DNA of 64,000 nt from CAVPHV01 sp963821095 (GCA_963821095.1 CAWGCJ010000019.1:1-64000), one strand, 5' to 3'. Shown: positions 35,233 to 43,518, counted from the first letter of the stretch. Numbers and translations are program-made. The notes: generated by a model from the sequence alone, not told the origin.

Positions 35233-35481
35233 ATGAATATATATGTCGGAAACCTTCCCTTCCGTTCCACTGAGGGCGATCTGGAGAGGCTCTTTGGTGA
35301 GTACGGTGCGGTTGATTCCGCTGCGGTCATCACCGACCGGGACACGGGGCGTTCCCGCGGATTCGGTTTTGTTGAAATGAGTAATGACGACGAAGCGCGT
35401 CGCGCTATTGAAGAGCTCGACGGCTCCGATATGGACGGGCGTCAGCTCCGAGTCAACGAAGCGCAGCCAAGGCGTCGGTAG
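35233..35481 (+). CDS. Small RNA-binding protein with a single RRM domain
   Basis: 82 residues from the ATG at 35233. It is one RRM: RNP2 is IYVGNL (residues 3-8), RNP1 is RGFGFVEM (near 42-49), and the usual DxxTGRSRG turn lies between. A short basic end (QPRRR) follows. Such proteins resemble cyanobacterial Rbp and are RNA chaperones, often cold-regulated. It is seven bases from the IF-1 homologue, so the two form an operon. The 5' region of about 270 bases holds no gene and may be a leader. Confidence 0.92.
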   Translation: MNIYVGNLPFRSTEGDLERLFGEYGAVDSAAVITDRDTGRSRGFGFVEMSNDDEARRAIEELDGSDMDGRQLRVNEAQPRRR

Positions 35482-35488
35482 GGGAGCC

Positions 35489-35713
35489 ATGGCTTCGTCG
35501 GACGATGTATTTCGCGCACAGGGTGTCGTTGTTGAAACCCTGCGCAACGCCACCTTCAAGGTGAAGCTCGATACCGGGCATGACGTGACCGCTCGCGCCT
35601 CAGGCAAGATGCGCCGGGGACGACTGATTCGCATCATTCCAGGTGATCGTGTTGAACTGGAAGTGTCAACGTACGATCCCACCAAGGGTCGCATCGTCTG
35701 GCGCTACCGCTAG
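35489..35713 (+). CDS. infA: Translation initiation factor IF-1 homologue
   Basis: 74 residues, an S1-like OB fold with the family core: QGVVVETLRNATFKVKLDTG, ARASGKMRRGRLIRIIPGDR and TYDPTKGRIVWRYR. It differs from the standard start and loses the usual ISGK spacing slightly (RASGKMRRGR). Normally infA lies beside ribosomal protein genes (rpmJ); here it is paired with an RRM gene, so it may be a second paralogue. AGCC spacer and GGGGAG precede the ATG. A strong terminator follows. Confidence 0.85.
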   Translation: MASSDDVFRAQGVVVETLRNATFKVKLDTGHDVTARASGKMRRGRLIRIIPGDRVELEVSTYDPTKGRIVWRYR

Positions 35714-35738
35714 CGCTTTCCAAACGACCAAGAACGAT

Positions 35739-35771
35739 GAGGCGGGTCACGGCTGTGGCCCGCCTCTTGTT
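35739..35771 (+). terminator. Rho-independent terminator after the RRM-IF-1 operon
   Basis: The stem GAGGCGGGTCA with its complement around GGCTG (one mismatch) ends in CTTGTTT, a classic hairpin plus T-run. Confidence 0.75.
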
Positions 35772-35841
35772 TGCCGATTGAGACGCTTGTGCCCACGACT
35801 AGCGTGAGGTGAACACCGCCGAACAAGTAAGGGGACGCACC

Positions 35842-37410
35842 ATGGTCGATCTCTCCCATGTAGACCTTGCCAACGTTGGCACTATCCATCACAACCTCTC
35901 CACCCCGGCGCTATACGAGGCAGCCATTGTCCGCGGCGAAGGCGAAGTTGGGCACCTCGGACCCTTCGTGGTCAGCACCGGCAAGTACACCGGCCGTTCC
36001 GCCGACGACAAGTTCGTCGTTCGTGAAGGCTCCAGCCAGGACCGGATTTGGTGGGGCAAGATCAACCGGCCGTTCTCGCCGACCGACTTCGAGAAGGTGC
36101 ACTACGGCCTGCGGTCTTACCTCCAGAACAAGGAGGTCTTCGTTCAGGACTGCTACGCCGGCGCCGACCCCAACTACCGGATCAAGGTCCGGGTCATCAC
36201 CGAGCACGCCTGGCACAATCTGTTCGCCCGCACGATGTTCATCCGGGAGTTCGATGACGAGGTCCTGGCCGACTTCGAACCCGACTACACCGTGATCCAC
36301 TGCCCCGACTTCGAGGCCGATCCAGCCCTGGAGGGCACGCACAGCGAGGCCTTCATTCTCCTCAACCTCGAGAAGAAGATGGTCGTCATTGGAGGCACCA
36401 GTTACGCCGGCGAGATCAAGAAGTCGATCTTCACCGTCATGAATTACCTGCTGCCCCTCCAGGGTGTACTCAGTTTGCACTCGTCGGCCAACGTCGGCAA
36501 TGACGGCGACAGCGCGGTGTTCTTTGGACTCTCCGGAACCGGCAAGACCACCCTGGCGACAGATACCGATCGTGCCATCGTCGGTGACGACGAACTCGGT
36601 TGGAGCGACGAGGGCATCTTCAACTTCGAGGGTGGCTGCTACGCCAAGATGATCCGACTGTCCGACGAGGCTGAGCCGGAGATCTACCAGACGACGCGTC
36701 GCTTCGGCACCGTGCTCGAGAACGTCACGATGGACCCCCAAACGCGGCGGATCGACCTCAACGTGGCCAACACCGAGAACACCCGGGGCGCCTACCCGAT
36801 CACCCACCTCGACAACGTTGCCCCCGGTGAAATGGCCGGTCACCCGAACCACATCTTCATGCTGACGGCGGACGCCTTTGGTGTGTTGCCTCCGATTGCG
36901 AAGCTGACGCCGGTGCAGGCCAAGTACCACTTCATCTCGGGCTACACCGCGAAGGTGGCCGGCACCGAGCGCGGGGTCAAGGAACCCAAGGCCACGTTCT
37001 CGGCGTGCTTTGGTGCGCCGTTCATGCCGCTGCACCCGAGCGTGTACGCCGACCTGCTCGGCGAGAAGATGGCCGAGCATGGTGCCTCGGTGTGGTTGAT
37101 CAACACGGGCTGGACCGGTGGTCCCTACGGCGTGGGCGAACGCTTCAAGATCGCCTACTCGCGGGCCGTCATCCGAGCCGCACTTTCCGGTGCGCTCGAC
37201 GATGCCGGGTTCGTGACCGATCCGGTCTTTGGATTCGCCGTGCCCACCGAGTGCCCCGGCATCCCGACGGAACTGCTCACCCCACGTTCCACCTGGAGTG
37301 ATCCCGCCGCCTACGACGCCAAAGCGGCGGAGCTTGCCGGTCTGTTCAAGGAGAACTTCAAAGAGTTCGCCCCAGAGGCTCCCGGCATCGAAGCCGGCGG
37401 GCCGGCCTAG
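35842..37410 (+). CDS. pckA: Phosphoenolpyruvate carboxykinase (ATP)
   Basis: 522 residues from the ATG at 35842, which has AGGGGA seven bases upstream. The GTG at 35809 lies only three bases past the TAGCGT -10 box (35800-35805), so it would be before or at the transcript start. Kinase-1a FFGLSGTGKTTL, kinase-2 DDELGWSDEGIFNFEGG and the phosphate/PEP-binding regions (GAYPITHLDNV, LINTGWTGG) mark the ATP-dependent family, not the GTP enzyme usual in actinobacteria. It interconverts oxaloacetate and PEP. Sequence after the stop is the accessory region. Confidence 0.95.
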   Translation: MVDLSHVDLANVGTIHHNLSTPALYEAAIVRGEGEVGHLGPFVVSTGKYTGRSADDKFVVREGSSQDRIWWGKINRPFSPTDFEKVHYGLRSYLQNKEVFVQDCYAGADPNYRIKVRVITEHAWHNLFARTMFIREFDDEVLADFEPDYTVIHCPDFEADPALEGTHSEAFILLNLEKKMVVIGGTSYAGEIKKSIFTVMNYLLPLQGVLSLHSSANVGNDGDSAVFFGLSGTGKTTLATDTDRAIVGDDELGWSDEGIFNFEGGCYAKMIRLSDEAEPEIYQTTRRFGTVLENVTMDPQTRRIDLNVANTENTRGAYPITHLDNVAPGEMAGHPNHIFMLTADAFGVLPPIAKLTPVQAKYHFISGYTAKVAGTERGVKEPKATFSACFGAPFMPLHPSVYADLLGEKMAEHGASVWLINTGWTGGPYGVGERFKIAYSRAVIRAALSGALDDAGFVTDPVFGFAVPTECPGIPTELLTPRSTWSDPAAYDAKAAELAGLFKENFKEFAPEAPGIEAGGPA

Positions 37411-37452
37411 TTTCGATCCGCGACCTGCGTTTGCGAATCGAGTAGGTGGCCC

Positions 37453-37498
37453 CCGCCCTCTCAAGGCGGTAACGCCGGTTCAAATCCGGTCGGGGCTA
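37453..37498 (+). tRNA. 3' fragment of tRNA-Glu(CUC), probable attachment site
   Basis: The anticodon arm (CCGCC-CTCTCAA-GGCGG, anticodon CTC), T-arm (GCCGG, loop TTCAAAT, CCGGT) and acceptor 3' strand (CGGGGCT-A) are perfect, but no D-arm or 5' acceptor strand precedes them. The 5' half is missing, so this is not a working tRNA. Integrative elements commonly use the 3' half of a tRNA gene as att site, and the integrase gene ends 39 bases away facing it. Confidence 0.75.
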
Positions 37499-37506
37499 CA
37501 ACGCTG

Positions 37507-37531
37507 GAAACCCTTGCGCGGCAAGGGTTTC
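37507..37531. terminator. Hairpin between tRNA fragment and integrase
   Basis: Perfect 11-bp stem GAAACCCTTGC / GCAAGGGTTTC with a three-base loop. It would end the integrase transcript (minus strand) or any read-through from pckA. Confidence 0.65.
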
Positions 37532-37538
37532 TGCGCGT

Positions 37539-38667
37539 CTAGAGTCCGATGCCGGGAGGCTCCCGATTGCGCTCGGGGCGCGCTCGGGGCGCGGCAGATC
37601 GTGCTCTAGCGTCGAGGTGGATGGCGATTTGGCCGTCGAGTCCGTCCATCAGATGCCCGTACCGGTCCATGGTGACTGCGATGGAGCCGTGTCCAAGTCG
37701 GGTCTGGATTGCCTTTAGGTGCTCACCGTCTGCGATCAGCCAGGCGGCGAGGGTGTGGCGCAGATCGTGGATCCGGCATGGTGGCCCGACGGAGTCGGCC
37801 ACGGCTTCCCGCCATATGCGCCCGAAAGAACCTCGGCGGAGCAGCGCACCTTGTTCGGTGGTCCACACCATGTTGTCGACAGGCGGGTAGGCCTCGAGAT
37901 GCCGAGTGAGGGTCTCGGCGACGAAGTGGGGGGCGCGATAGAGCGTTCGGAGGCCTTCGACTTGGGTGGACCGAGCTGTGGAGTATGCCCGGTTGCCTCG
38001 ACGAGGGTTCGTCGTACGGCAAGCCGGCGGCGTGGCAGGTCGAGGTCACCCGGCTGTAGCCCAGCGAGTTCACCCCAGCGCATGCCGGTATAGGCCGCTG
38101 TGATCGCTAGAGATGAGTACCGGTCGGGGAGTGCGTTTGCGAGTGCGGCAACCTCGGTGGGATCGAGGAGGCGCATCTCGGTTGGGTGACGCCGAGGTAG
38201 TCGTACTCCGTCGGCGGGTGACGCGGTGAGGCGACGGTCCCGGACCGCCTGGTTGAGTGTGAGTCGGACCCAACGCATCGTCCGCGCAACAGTCTCCGGT
38301 GCGTAGCGGCCGGCGAGTTGTGCGGTCACCTTGCGCAACAGCTCGGGAGTCAGGCCGATGAGCTGCACGTCGCCGATCAGCTCGGCGGCACGCTCGTGGC
38401 GACGGCATCGGTCTCGACGGTGCGGGCAGCGACGTGAGTCCGGCCGGCCAGCAGCTGGTCGGAGTAGTCGGCCCATGCGATCCGCCCAAGATCCGGGTTG
38501 ACCCAAGCTGCCTGATCGATCTTGCTTTGCTGGTCGGTCAGCCACCGTTGGGCACGAACCTTGGTTGCGAAGCTCCTTGAACGCACCAGCCCATCGGGAC
38601 CCCGGTACCGGGCACGCCACCGGAGCCTCCGCTCGCCTCGGTCTTCGATCCAACCTGCTCTGGCCAC
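37539..38667 (-). pseudogene. Tyrosine recombinase (phage/ICE integrase) broken by two frameshifts
   Basis: N-terminal piece from 38667 (MARAGWIEDRGERRLRWRAR) holds the Arm-type DNA-binding domain. A second frame from about 38420 holds the SAM-like core-binding domain and the first catalytic Arg (AYTGMRWGELAGLQ). A third frame from about 37900 to 37539 holds the rest: DLRHTLAAWLIADG (HxxR box), LGHGSIAVTMDRYGHL (the His and Tyr nucleophile). All catalytic residues survive but in three frames, so no active enzyme without repair. Total about 375 residues, normal for the family. It faces the tRNA-Glu fragment, the standard int/att geometry. Confidence 0.85.
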
Positions 38668-38745
38668 GATTCCGCCTACTCGCTTACGGTCATCGTGGCC
38701 CCGAACTGAGGTTCCCCCGGTTTCCCGGACTGTTTTGGTTGGTGG

Positions 38746-39636
38746 TCATGCCACGGCCGTGAGGGGGCTGTGGCGGTGTTCGTATTCGATTGGGGATAGG
38801 TTCCCGAGCGCTGAGTGTCGGCGGCGCCGGTTGTAGAAGGCTTCGATGTATTCGAAGATCGCTTGAGCGAGCTCTTTGCGTGTTGTCCACCGGCGGCGGT
38901 CGAGGAGTTCGAGTTGGAGGGTTCCGAAGAACGACTCAGCAACGGCGTTATCCAAGGCGTCACCGACGGTGCCCATCGACCCGAGTAGTCCGGCTTTGCG
39001 GAGCCGTTGCCCGAACGCCCAAGAGGTGTATTGCGTGCCGTGATCGGCATGGTGGATCAGACCGGAGCCGGGTTCGGGGCGGCGCCGCCAGATGGCCATG
39101 TCCAACGCATCGACCACGAGTTCGCTACGGAGATGATCGGCGATCGACCATCCCACCACCCGCCGTGACCAGGCGTCGACGACGACCGCTAGATACACCT
39201 TGCCTTCTTTGGTGGGATGCTCGGTGATATCAGCAACCCACAACCGGTCAGGTTCGGTGACGGTGAACTGGCGGTTGACCAGATCATCAGACGGGATCGC
39301 TGCAGGGTCACGGCGGGTGCAACCACGCCGGCGACGCCGATACACACCCTCAATACCGGCCTGCCGCATCAACCGTTCCACCCGCTTGCGACTCACCTGG
39401 ATGTTCTCACCGAGACGTAGCTCGGCCCACACCCTGGGACTTCCATAGGTACCGCGGGACTGCTGCCAGATCTCGGTGATCGTCTCCGTCAGGGCGGCGT
39501 CCTCGACCTGGCGGCGACAGGGGTGCGACTGGCGATACCGCCACTCATAGAACCCGCTGGTCGACACCCCAAAACACTTCGCCATGAACCTGATCGGGAA
39601 TTCAGCCTTCTGCGCATCCATAAACCGAAAGATCAC
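38746..39636 (-). CDS. IS3-family transposase OrfB (DDE integrase domain)
   Basis: 296 residues. The HTH_21 region (TYGSPRVWAELRLGENIQVS) precedes an rve integrase core with the DDE triad: Asp in DRLWVADITEHPT, Asp in HADHGTQYTS, Glu in DALDNAVAESFFGTLQLE. Full length and apparently active. GTG start overlaps the OrfA stop (GTGA), so coupling may replace or add to the family's -1 frameshift. Confidence 0.92.
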   Translation of the reverse strand: MIFRFMDAQKAEFPIRFMAKCFGVSTSGFYEWRYRQSHPCRRQVEDAALTETITEIWQQSRGTYGSPRVWAELRLGENIQVSRKRVERLMRQAGIEGVYRRRRRGCTRRDPAAIPSDDLVNRQFTVTEPDRLWVADITEHPTKEGKVYLAVVVDAWSRRVVGWSIADHLRSELVVDALDMAIWRRRPEPGSGLIHHADHGTQYTSWAFGQRLRKAGLLGSMGTVGDALDNAVAESFFGTLQLELLDRRRWTTRKELAQAIFEYIEAFYNRRRRHSALGNLSPIEYEHRHSPLTAVA

Positions 39637-39920
39637 TTCGGCCGGACATTCTCCGAGGCGAAGAAGGCTGCGGCTCGAGAGAGCAAATCACGCTCCATCT
39701 TGAGCACCCGATTCTCTCGCCGCAACCGCGCCAGCTCCTCCCGCTCCTCGGAAGTCAACCCCGGCTTCGCGCCCTCATCAACATCAGCCTGCTTCATCCA
39801 CCGCCACAGACTCGACTCCGAAACCCCAAGATCCGCCGCGATCTCCGGCATCGGTTTCATCCGCTCCCGAGCCAACTCCACCGCCCTCCGCCGAAACTCC
39901 GGCGAGAACCGTCCAGCCAT
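39633..39920 (-). CDS. IS3-family transposase OrfA (helix-turn-helix)
   Basis: 95 residues. A Tc3/HTH_8-type DNA-binding domain (FRRRAVELARERMKPMPEIA, DLGVSESSLWRWMKQA) and a leucine-zipper-like helix (LRRENRVLKMERDLLSRAAA). With OrfB it forms the transposase. It binds the terminal repeats. Confidence 0.9.
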   Translation of the reverse strand: MAGRFSPEFRRRAVELARERMKPMPEIAADLGVSESSLWRWMKQADVDEGAKPGLTSEEREELARLRRENRVLKMERDLLSRAAAFFASENVRPK

Positions 39921-39988
39921 AGCCTCTCCTCTCCGGCAGGACCCTCAGGCCCCACACACTACGTGTCCGGAGAAACGGGGGAAGCTCA

Positions 39989-40336
39989 TTCCGCATTTCG
40001 CGAAGAGTTGCGACAACGTCGATATGTGCGTACCTGAGCCGGAAAGCCCCTCCGCGAGGGCGTGGGTGGCTCTGTTGTGGCTGCTGACGTGGGCGAGGTA
40101 TGCCCCGGGCCGATGTCCGAACAACCGAATGAGATTCTGATGACAGGGTCGTTCCTCATGATGAGCCACGTAGGCAACCTTCCTGGGAGGAACACCATGT
40201 CAGAGCAAAAACCGCTAACTAGGTCACACGTCGATAGCGCATCCGAGATCGCGATCGCGATTCGCGCCATACCCCCTCCAACCACACACGCACGTGCAAC
40301 ACAGTTGCCGATGTATACACGTAGACACCGGAGGAC
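39989..40336. other. Intergenic region, no gene supported
   Basis: About 350 bases between the IS and the SEC-C gene. Short frames here overlap on both strands without coding character or ribosome sites. An alternating CACACACGCACGTGC stretch lies near 40283. GGAGG at 40328-40332 belongs to the next gene. Confidence 0.5.
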
Positions 40337-40864
40337 ATGATGCATCTCGATCGCGGTGCGCTGGCAAACCTTGACCGTCGGCTACTCGCCGAGCTCAACG
40401 GGGATGAGCGGTTTCACATGGTGCGTTTGCCGGTGTCGCCGGCGAAGTGGTCGACGTGGAAACGCTACTGCGGCGCCGTAGGGATCTCGATGGGTCGGGC
40501 CATCGTCGCTCTGATCAACCGTGAGCTGGCAAGTGTGGCCAAGACCTCGGCAGAGGATTCTCCGGTGTTGGCGCAACGATCAAGAGAGGAGCTGGCCAAA
40601 CGAGACGCTGAAGTTGCGAGCCGGGAACAGACAGTGGCGTCAGCAGAGGAGAGGCTTCGCAGTAGGAGTGCCAGACTCCGTCGCTGGGAGGCCGAGCTTC
40701 AGACACTGACGCAACGAGTCGAATTGGCATCGAAGCTGGCCACACAGCGTCGGGACGACGGTCCGAAGATCGGTCGCAATGACCGCTGTCCCTGTGGATC
40801 TGGACTCAAGTACAAGCACTGCCATGGTCTACCGGGTCGGCCACCGACTGTGGTTCCCAGATAA
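40337..40864 (+). CDS. SEC-C motif protein with coiled-coil, probably element-encoded
   Basis: 175 residues from ATG ATG with GGAGG just upstream. Residues 1-about 70 (FHMVRLPVSPAKWSTWKRY, ISMGRAIVALINREL) look like a ribbon-helix-helix/CopG-like DNA-binding unit. A coiled-coil follows (about 78-130, REELAKRDAEVASREQTVAS), then the zinc-binding SEC-C motif GRNDRCPCGSGLKYKHCHG (Cys-x-Cys-x8-Cys-His). SEC-C is found at the end of SecA and in many accessory proteins. The role here is unknown. Confidence 0.75.
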   Translation: MMHLDRGALANLDRRLLAELNGDERFHMVRLPVSPAKWSTWKRYCGAVGISMGRAIVALINRELASVAKTSAEDSPVLAQRSREELAKRDAEVASREQTVASAEERLRSRSARLRRWEAELQTLTQRVELASKLATQRRDDGPKIGRNDRCPCGSGLKYKHCHGLPGRPPTVVPR

Positions 40865-40956
40865 CGGATGGCTAGCGCCGAGTGCCGGTTCGAGGGCGGT
40901 GGTGGGCGCTCGATAATGTGCGGGTCGGTCGTCGCTATGGGTGGTTGCGCAATCTC

Positions 40957-40970
40957 GATATCGCGATATC
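40957..40970. promoter_or_regulatory. Palindromic operator of the toxin-antitoxin module
   Basis: GATATCGCGATATC is a perfect 14-bp palindrome ending nine bases before the antitoxin ATG. Ribbon-helix-helix antitoxins bind such sites to repress their own operon. Confidence 0.7.
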
Positions 40971-40978
40971 ATGAGGGC

Positions 40979-41188
40979 ATGACTAAGCAGACCACTGTCC
41001 GTCTCCCCGAGGACCTCGCTGACGATGCCGAGGCCGTCGCCCGCGTCCAAGGCACCAGCGTCAACGCGCTGATCGTCGATGCCCTCAAGGCTGAAATCGG
41101 GCGAGTCCGCCAAGACGAAGACTTCACCAGCCGCGCCAAGCGACTCCTCGACCGCGACCGGGAACTCTTAGAGCGCCTCGCCGAGTGA
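40979..41188 (+). CDS. Ribbon-helix-helix antitoxin (CopG/Arc type)
   Basis: 69 residues. TVRLPEDLADDAEAVARVQG then TSVNALIVDALKAEI is a complete RHH fold; the tail (TSRAKRLLDRDRELLERLAE) is a charged helix that would wrap the toxin. It overlaps the Doc toxin gene by four bases (GTGA). Should neutralise the toxin and, through the palindrome 9 bases upstream, repress the operon. Confidence 0.88.
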   Translation: MTKQTTVRLPEDLADDAEAVARVQGTSVNALIVDALKAEIGRVRQDEDFTSRAKRLLDRDRELLERLAE

Positions 41189-41592
41189 CTCGCTACATCA
41201 CGCTGGCCGAGTACTTCTGGCTGGCCGAACAGGTCACCGGCGTCGACGCCGATACTCTCGCCAAAGCGTCCCGATCCGAGCTGGCCGACTCGGCGTTGCA
41301 CGCTCCTCAAGCCGGGTTCGGTGATATCGAGTTCTACCCCGACCTCTATGACAAGGCAGCGGTGCTGGTTTGCCGGCTGGCTTGGAATCATCCGCTCCCT
41401 GACGGAAACAAGCGGGCTGCCTGGGCGGCGCTGCTGTTGTTCATCGACCTCAACGACGGCGCCTGGGAACCCGACCCACCCGACATCGATCAATCCGAAG
41501 CGGCCATGCTCGCTATCGCAGCCAGCGACGTCGATGAAACCTGGACCGCTACCTGGCTCAAAGAACGCGTCCGCTTCAGCGACCCGACCTGA
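41185..41592 (+). CDS. doc: Doc-type (Fic-fold) toxin
   Basis: 135 residues from GTG. The catalytic Fic loop of Doc is LAWNHPLPDGNKRAAWAALL (His-x-x-x-Asp-Gly-Asn-Lys-Arg), and the family's start (YITLAEYFWLAEQVTG) and EAAMLAIAASD end are present. Doc phosphorylates EF-Tu and stops translation. Paired with an RHH antitoxin rather than the classical Phd, which is a known mix. Confidence 0.92.
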   Translation: MTRYITLAEYFWLAEQVTGVDADTLAKASRSELADSALHAPQAGFGDIEFYPDLYDKAAVLVCRLAWNHPLPDGNKRAAWAALLLFIDLNDGAWEPDPPDIDQSEAAMLAIAASDVDETWTATWLKERVRFSDPT

Positions 41593-41757
41593 CCAGATCG
41601 CTCGATACCGAGCAGGAACGCACCTATCGCCGACCGCCCTGGAACGGCACCTCCAGCGCTACCTGGTGACGCCCTGCTGGTCGGCTTCTCGCCACGGTGC
41701 GTGGTGACTGCACGGGTTCGTGCAGGTTGATTCCTCTCGGCAGGTGAGAGGAACAGC

Positions 41758-42048
41758 ATGACAGCAGCTCAACACGCACAGGTGACCGCAGCACTGACGC
41801 CGGACTTCGACTCGTTCGCCGTGCGGCAGGCGATCGCCGAGTTGTGGGCCGGCCGCTGCCATGCCACCCGCGAGGCCCTCGGTGAAAGTGTCAACCACGT
41901 TTCTCGAGCGCTGTACGCTAAGCCGACTTCGAGACCATCGGATCGGACATGTCGCGCACGACCTCGGGCCATCTGCTCATCGCTGATATCAGCGGCTATA
42001 CCCGATACCTCACGTCATCGGAGCTTGAGCACGCCCAGGAGGTGTTGA
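41758..42048 (+). CDS. Possible small ORF, doubtful
   Basis: 96 residues from an ATG with GAGAGG upstream. The first 45 residues look coding (ALTPDFDSFAVRQAIAELW), but the rest overlaps the next gene in another frame and becomes Ser/Arg-rich. It may be a remnant of a gene whose 3' end was lost, or chance. The region 41593-41757 is otherwise empty. Confidence 0.25.
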   Translation: MTAAQHAQVTAALTPDFDSFAVRQAIAELWAGRCHATREALGESVNHVSRALYAKPTSRPSDRTCRARPRAICSSLISAAIPDTSRHRSLSTPRRC

Positions 42049-43124
42049 GTTCGCTGATGGAGCTGCTCATCGATCGCAGTCTGCCGCCTCTGCGCGTTGC
42101 AGGGCTTCGCGGTGACGCCGTATTCAGCTACAGCCTCGCCGGCCTGGCGCAGGGCGGGCAGACGCTCGTCGAGATGATCGAGGACACCTACGTCGCCTTC
42201 CGTCGGGCTATCGAGCAGATGGTGCTCAACACCACATGTCAGTGCAACGCGTGTGCCAACATCTCGACACTCGACCTCAAATTTCTCGTCCACTACGGCA
42301 CGTTTTCGATCAGCCCGCTCCGGGGAACGGATGAGCTGGTGGGTTCGGCAGTGAACGAGCTCTTCCGGCTCCTCAAGAACCACATCACCGACGTCACCGG
42401 CATCCGCGCCTACACGGCCTACACCGCGGCGGCGGTAGAGGCGCTCGGAATGGATGGATTCACCGCCAACCTCACTCGGCACACCGAGACGTATCCCGAT
42501 CTAGATGCGCTCGCCTTGTGGATCCAGGACATGCACCCAGTCTGGGAACGGGATCGGAAAGGTACGCGCTTCCGGGTCTCGCCGGGCGACGTACTCGTCC
42601 AGGTCGAGGATGAGCTTCCCGTCCCTCTGGGCGTCGTGTGGGACTTGCTCCTCCAGCCGACATATCGTTCGATCCTCTTCGGGCTGGATCGCCAGGAACC
42701 GAGTCAACGGCAGGAGGGACGCATCGCCGAAGGATCGGTCTTCACGTGCTACCACGGCAGGAGTCCCGAAACGACGCAGACCGTTCTCGCCCTGCAACCG
42801 CTGAAGCGTATGGTCACCGAGGACACAACACCGATCCCCGGGGCGAGGATCTTCGACGAGATCAGCCTTGAACCCAGGGGCGATTCCACCGTCGTAACGA
42901 TCACATGCAGCCGAGCTCGCGGGCCATGGCTGTCGCGCTTCGTCAACGACCTCGTCGGCCGCAGGCTCCTGGGATCCCGACTCGGCAGAGGCCTGGCCGC
43001 CCTGCGCGAGGCGATCGAGCGCGAGGTGGCCGACGGCACGTTGGAGATCCCCGAGCCCAATAACGGCATCGCATCGGAGGTCGAAGCCGCAGTCATACGC
43101 AGCCTCGCCTCCGATGGCGATTAG
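41949..43124 (+). CDS. DUF2652 cyclase-like protein with SRPBCC domain
   Basis: 391 residues. The N-terminal 200 are the DUF2652 domain, related to class III nucleotidyl cyclases: LLIADISGYTRYL has the metal-binding Asp-Ile-x-Gly-Tyr start, then GLRGDAVFSY with the second Asp. A Cys pair sits in NTTCQCNACANI. Residues about 210-360 are an SRPBCC (START-like) ligand-binding domain (DVLVQVEDELPVPLGVVWDLL, EISLEPRGDSTVVTITCS). Cyclase activity is unproven because key substrate-binding residues differ. The family probably joins a lipid or ligand cavity with a signalling core. Inside the accessory region. Confidence 0.82.
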   Translation: MSRTTSGHLLIADISGYTRYLTSSELEHAQEVLSSLMELLIDRSLPPLRVAGLRGDAVFSYSLAGLAQGGQTLVEMIEDTYVAFRRAIEQMVLNTTCQCNACANISTLDLKFLVHYGTFSISPLRGTDELVGSAVNELFRLLKNHITDVTGIRAYTAYTAAAVEALGMDGFTANLTRHTETYPDLDALALWIQDMHPVWERDRKGTRFRVSPGDVLVQVEDELPVPLGVVWDLLLQPTYRSILFGLDRQEPSQRQEGRIAEGSVFTCYHGRSPETTQTVLALQPLKRMVTEDTTPIPGARIFDEISLEPRGDSTVVTITCSRARGPWLSRFVNDLVGRRLLGSRLGRGLAALREAIEREVADGTLEIPEPNNGIASEVEAAVIRSLASDGD

Positions 43125-43218
43125 TGGCTCGCAGGCCCGTTGATGTGGACGCCCAACGCAACTCACAAAGCCACCACGACAGGCCCTCACCGATTCGAGC
43201 TAAGTGGAGGAAACACCG

Positions 43219-43518
43219 ATGAGTGATCGATTCTGGGATGAAGTGGCCCCGCTCCAGGCGGACGGTCGCCTCGAGGAAGGCACGATGTTCGGCTTCCGGT
43301 GTGTTCGCGCCGGCAAAGCGTTCGTGGCAATGCCCGGTCACGAATCCGACGGCATGGTCGTCAAGCTCCCAGCCGAGCGCGTCGCTGGGATCCTCGAAGC
43401 GGGAAAGGGCGTTCCGGTTGCTCCGGCAGGAAAGGTCTTCAAGGAGTGGGTGGAGATCACCGCCGCCGAGGAATGGGGACCCTATCTCGACGAGGCATTG
43501 GACTTCGCGGGCGGCTGA
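43219..43518 (+). CDS. TfoX/YjbR-like domain protein
   Basis: 99 residues from the ATG at 43219 (MSDRFWDEVAP); GGAGG is upstream. TMFGFRCVRAGKAFVAMPG, VVKLPAERVAGIL and AGKVFKEWVEIT match the TfoX N-terminal/YjbR fold, where Met-Phe-Gly opens the domain. Many such proteins have no known partner. A hairpin follows its stop (43518-43548). Confidence 0.8.
   Translation: MSDRFWDEVAPLQADGRLEEGTMFGFRCVRAGKAFVAMPGHESDGMVVKLPAERVAGILEAGKGVPVAPAGKVFKEWVEITAAEEWGPYLDEALDFAGG

Larger units (their letters stand above)
38707..39988 (-). mobile_element. IS3-family insertion sequence, about 1.28 kb
   Basis: Imperfect terminal inverted repeats bound the element: TGAGGTTCCCCCGG at 38707 and, on the other strand, TGAGCTTCCCCCGT ending at 39988, both followed by TTTCxCGGAC-like sequence. 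Inside are OrfA and OrfB on the minus strand in the usual overlapping order. No target duplication of three or four bases is evident at the flanks. Inserted about 40 bases upstream of the integrase start. Confidence 0.8.

Noticed and set aside
35911..37464. 517-residue antisense ORF opposite pckA
   Set aside because: Mirror of a conserved enzyme on the plus strand; the composition is that of a complementary-strand shadow.
37430..37500. Full tRNA gene
   Set aside because: Only the anticodon arm, T-arm and acceptor 3' strand are present; the bases before do not form a D-arm or pair with the acceptor strand.
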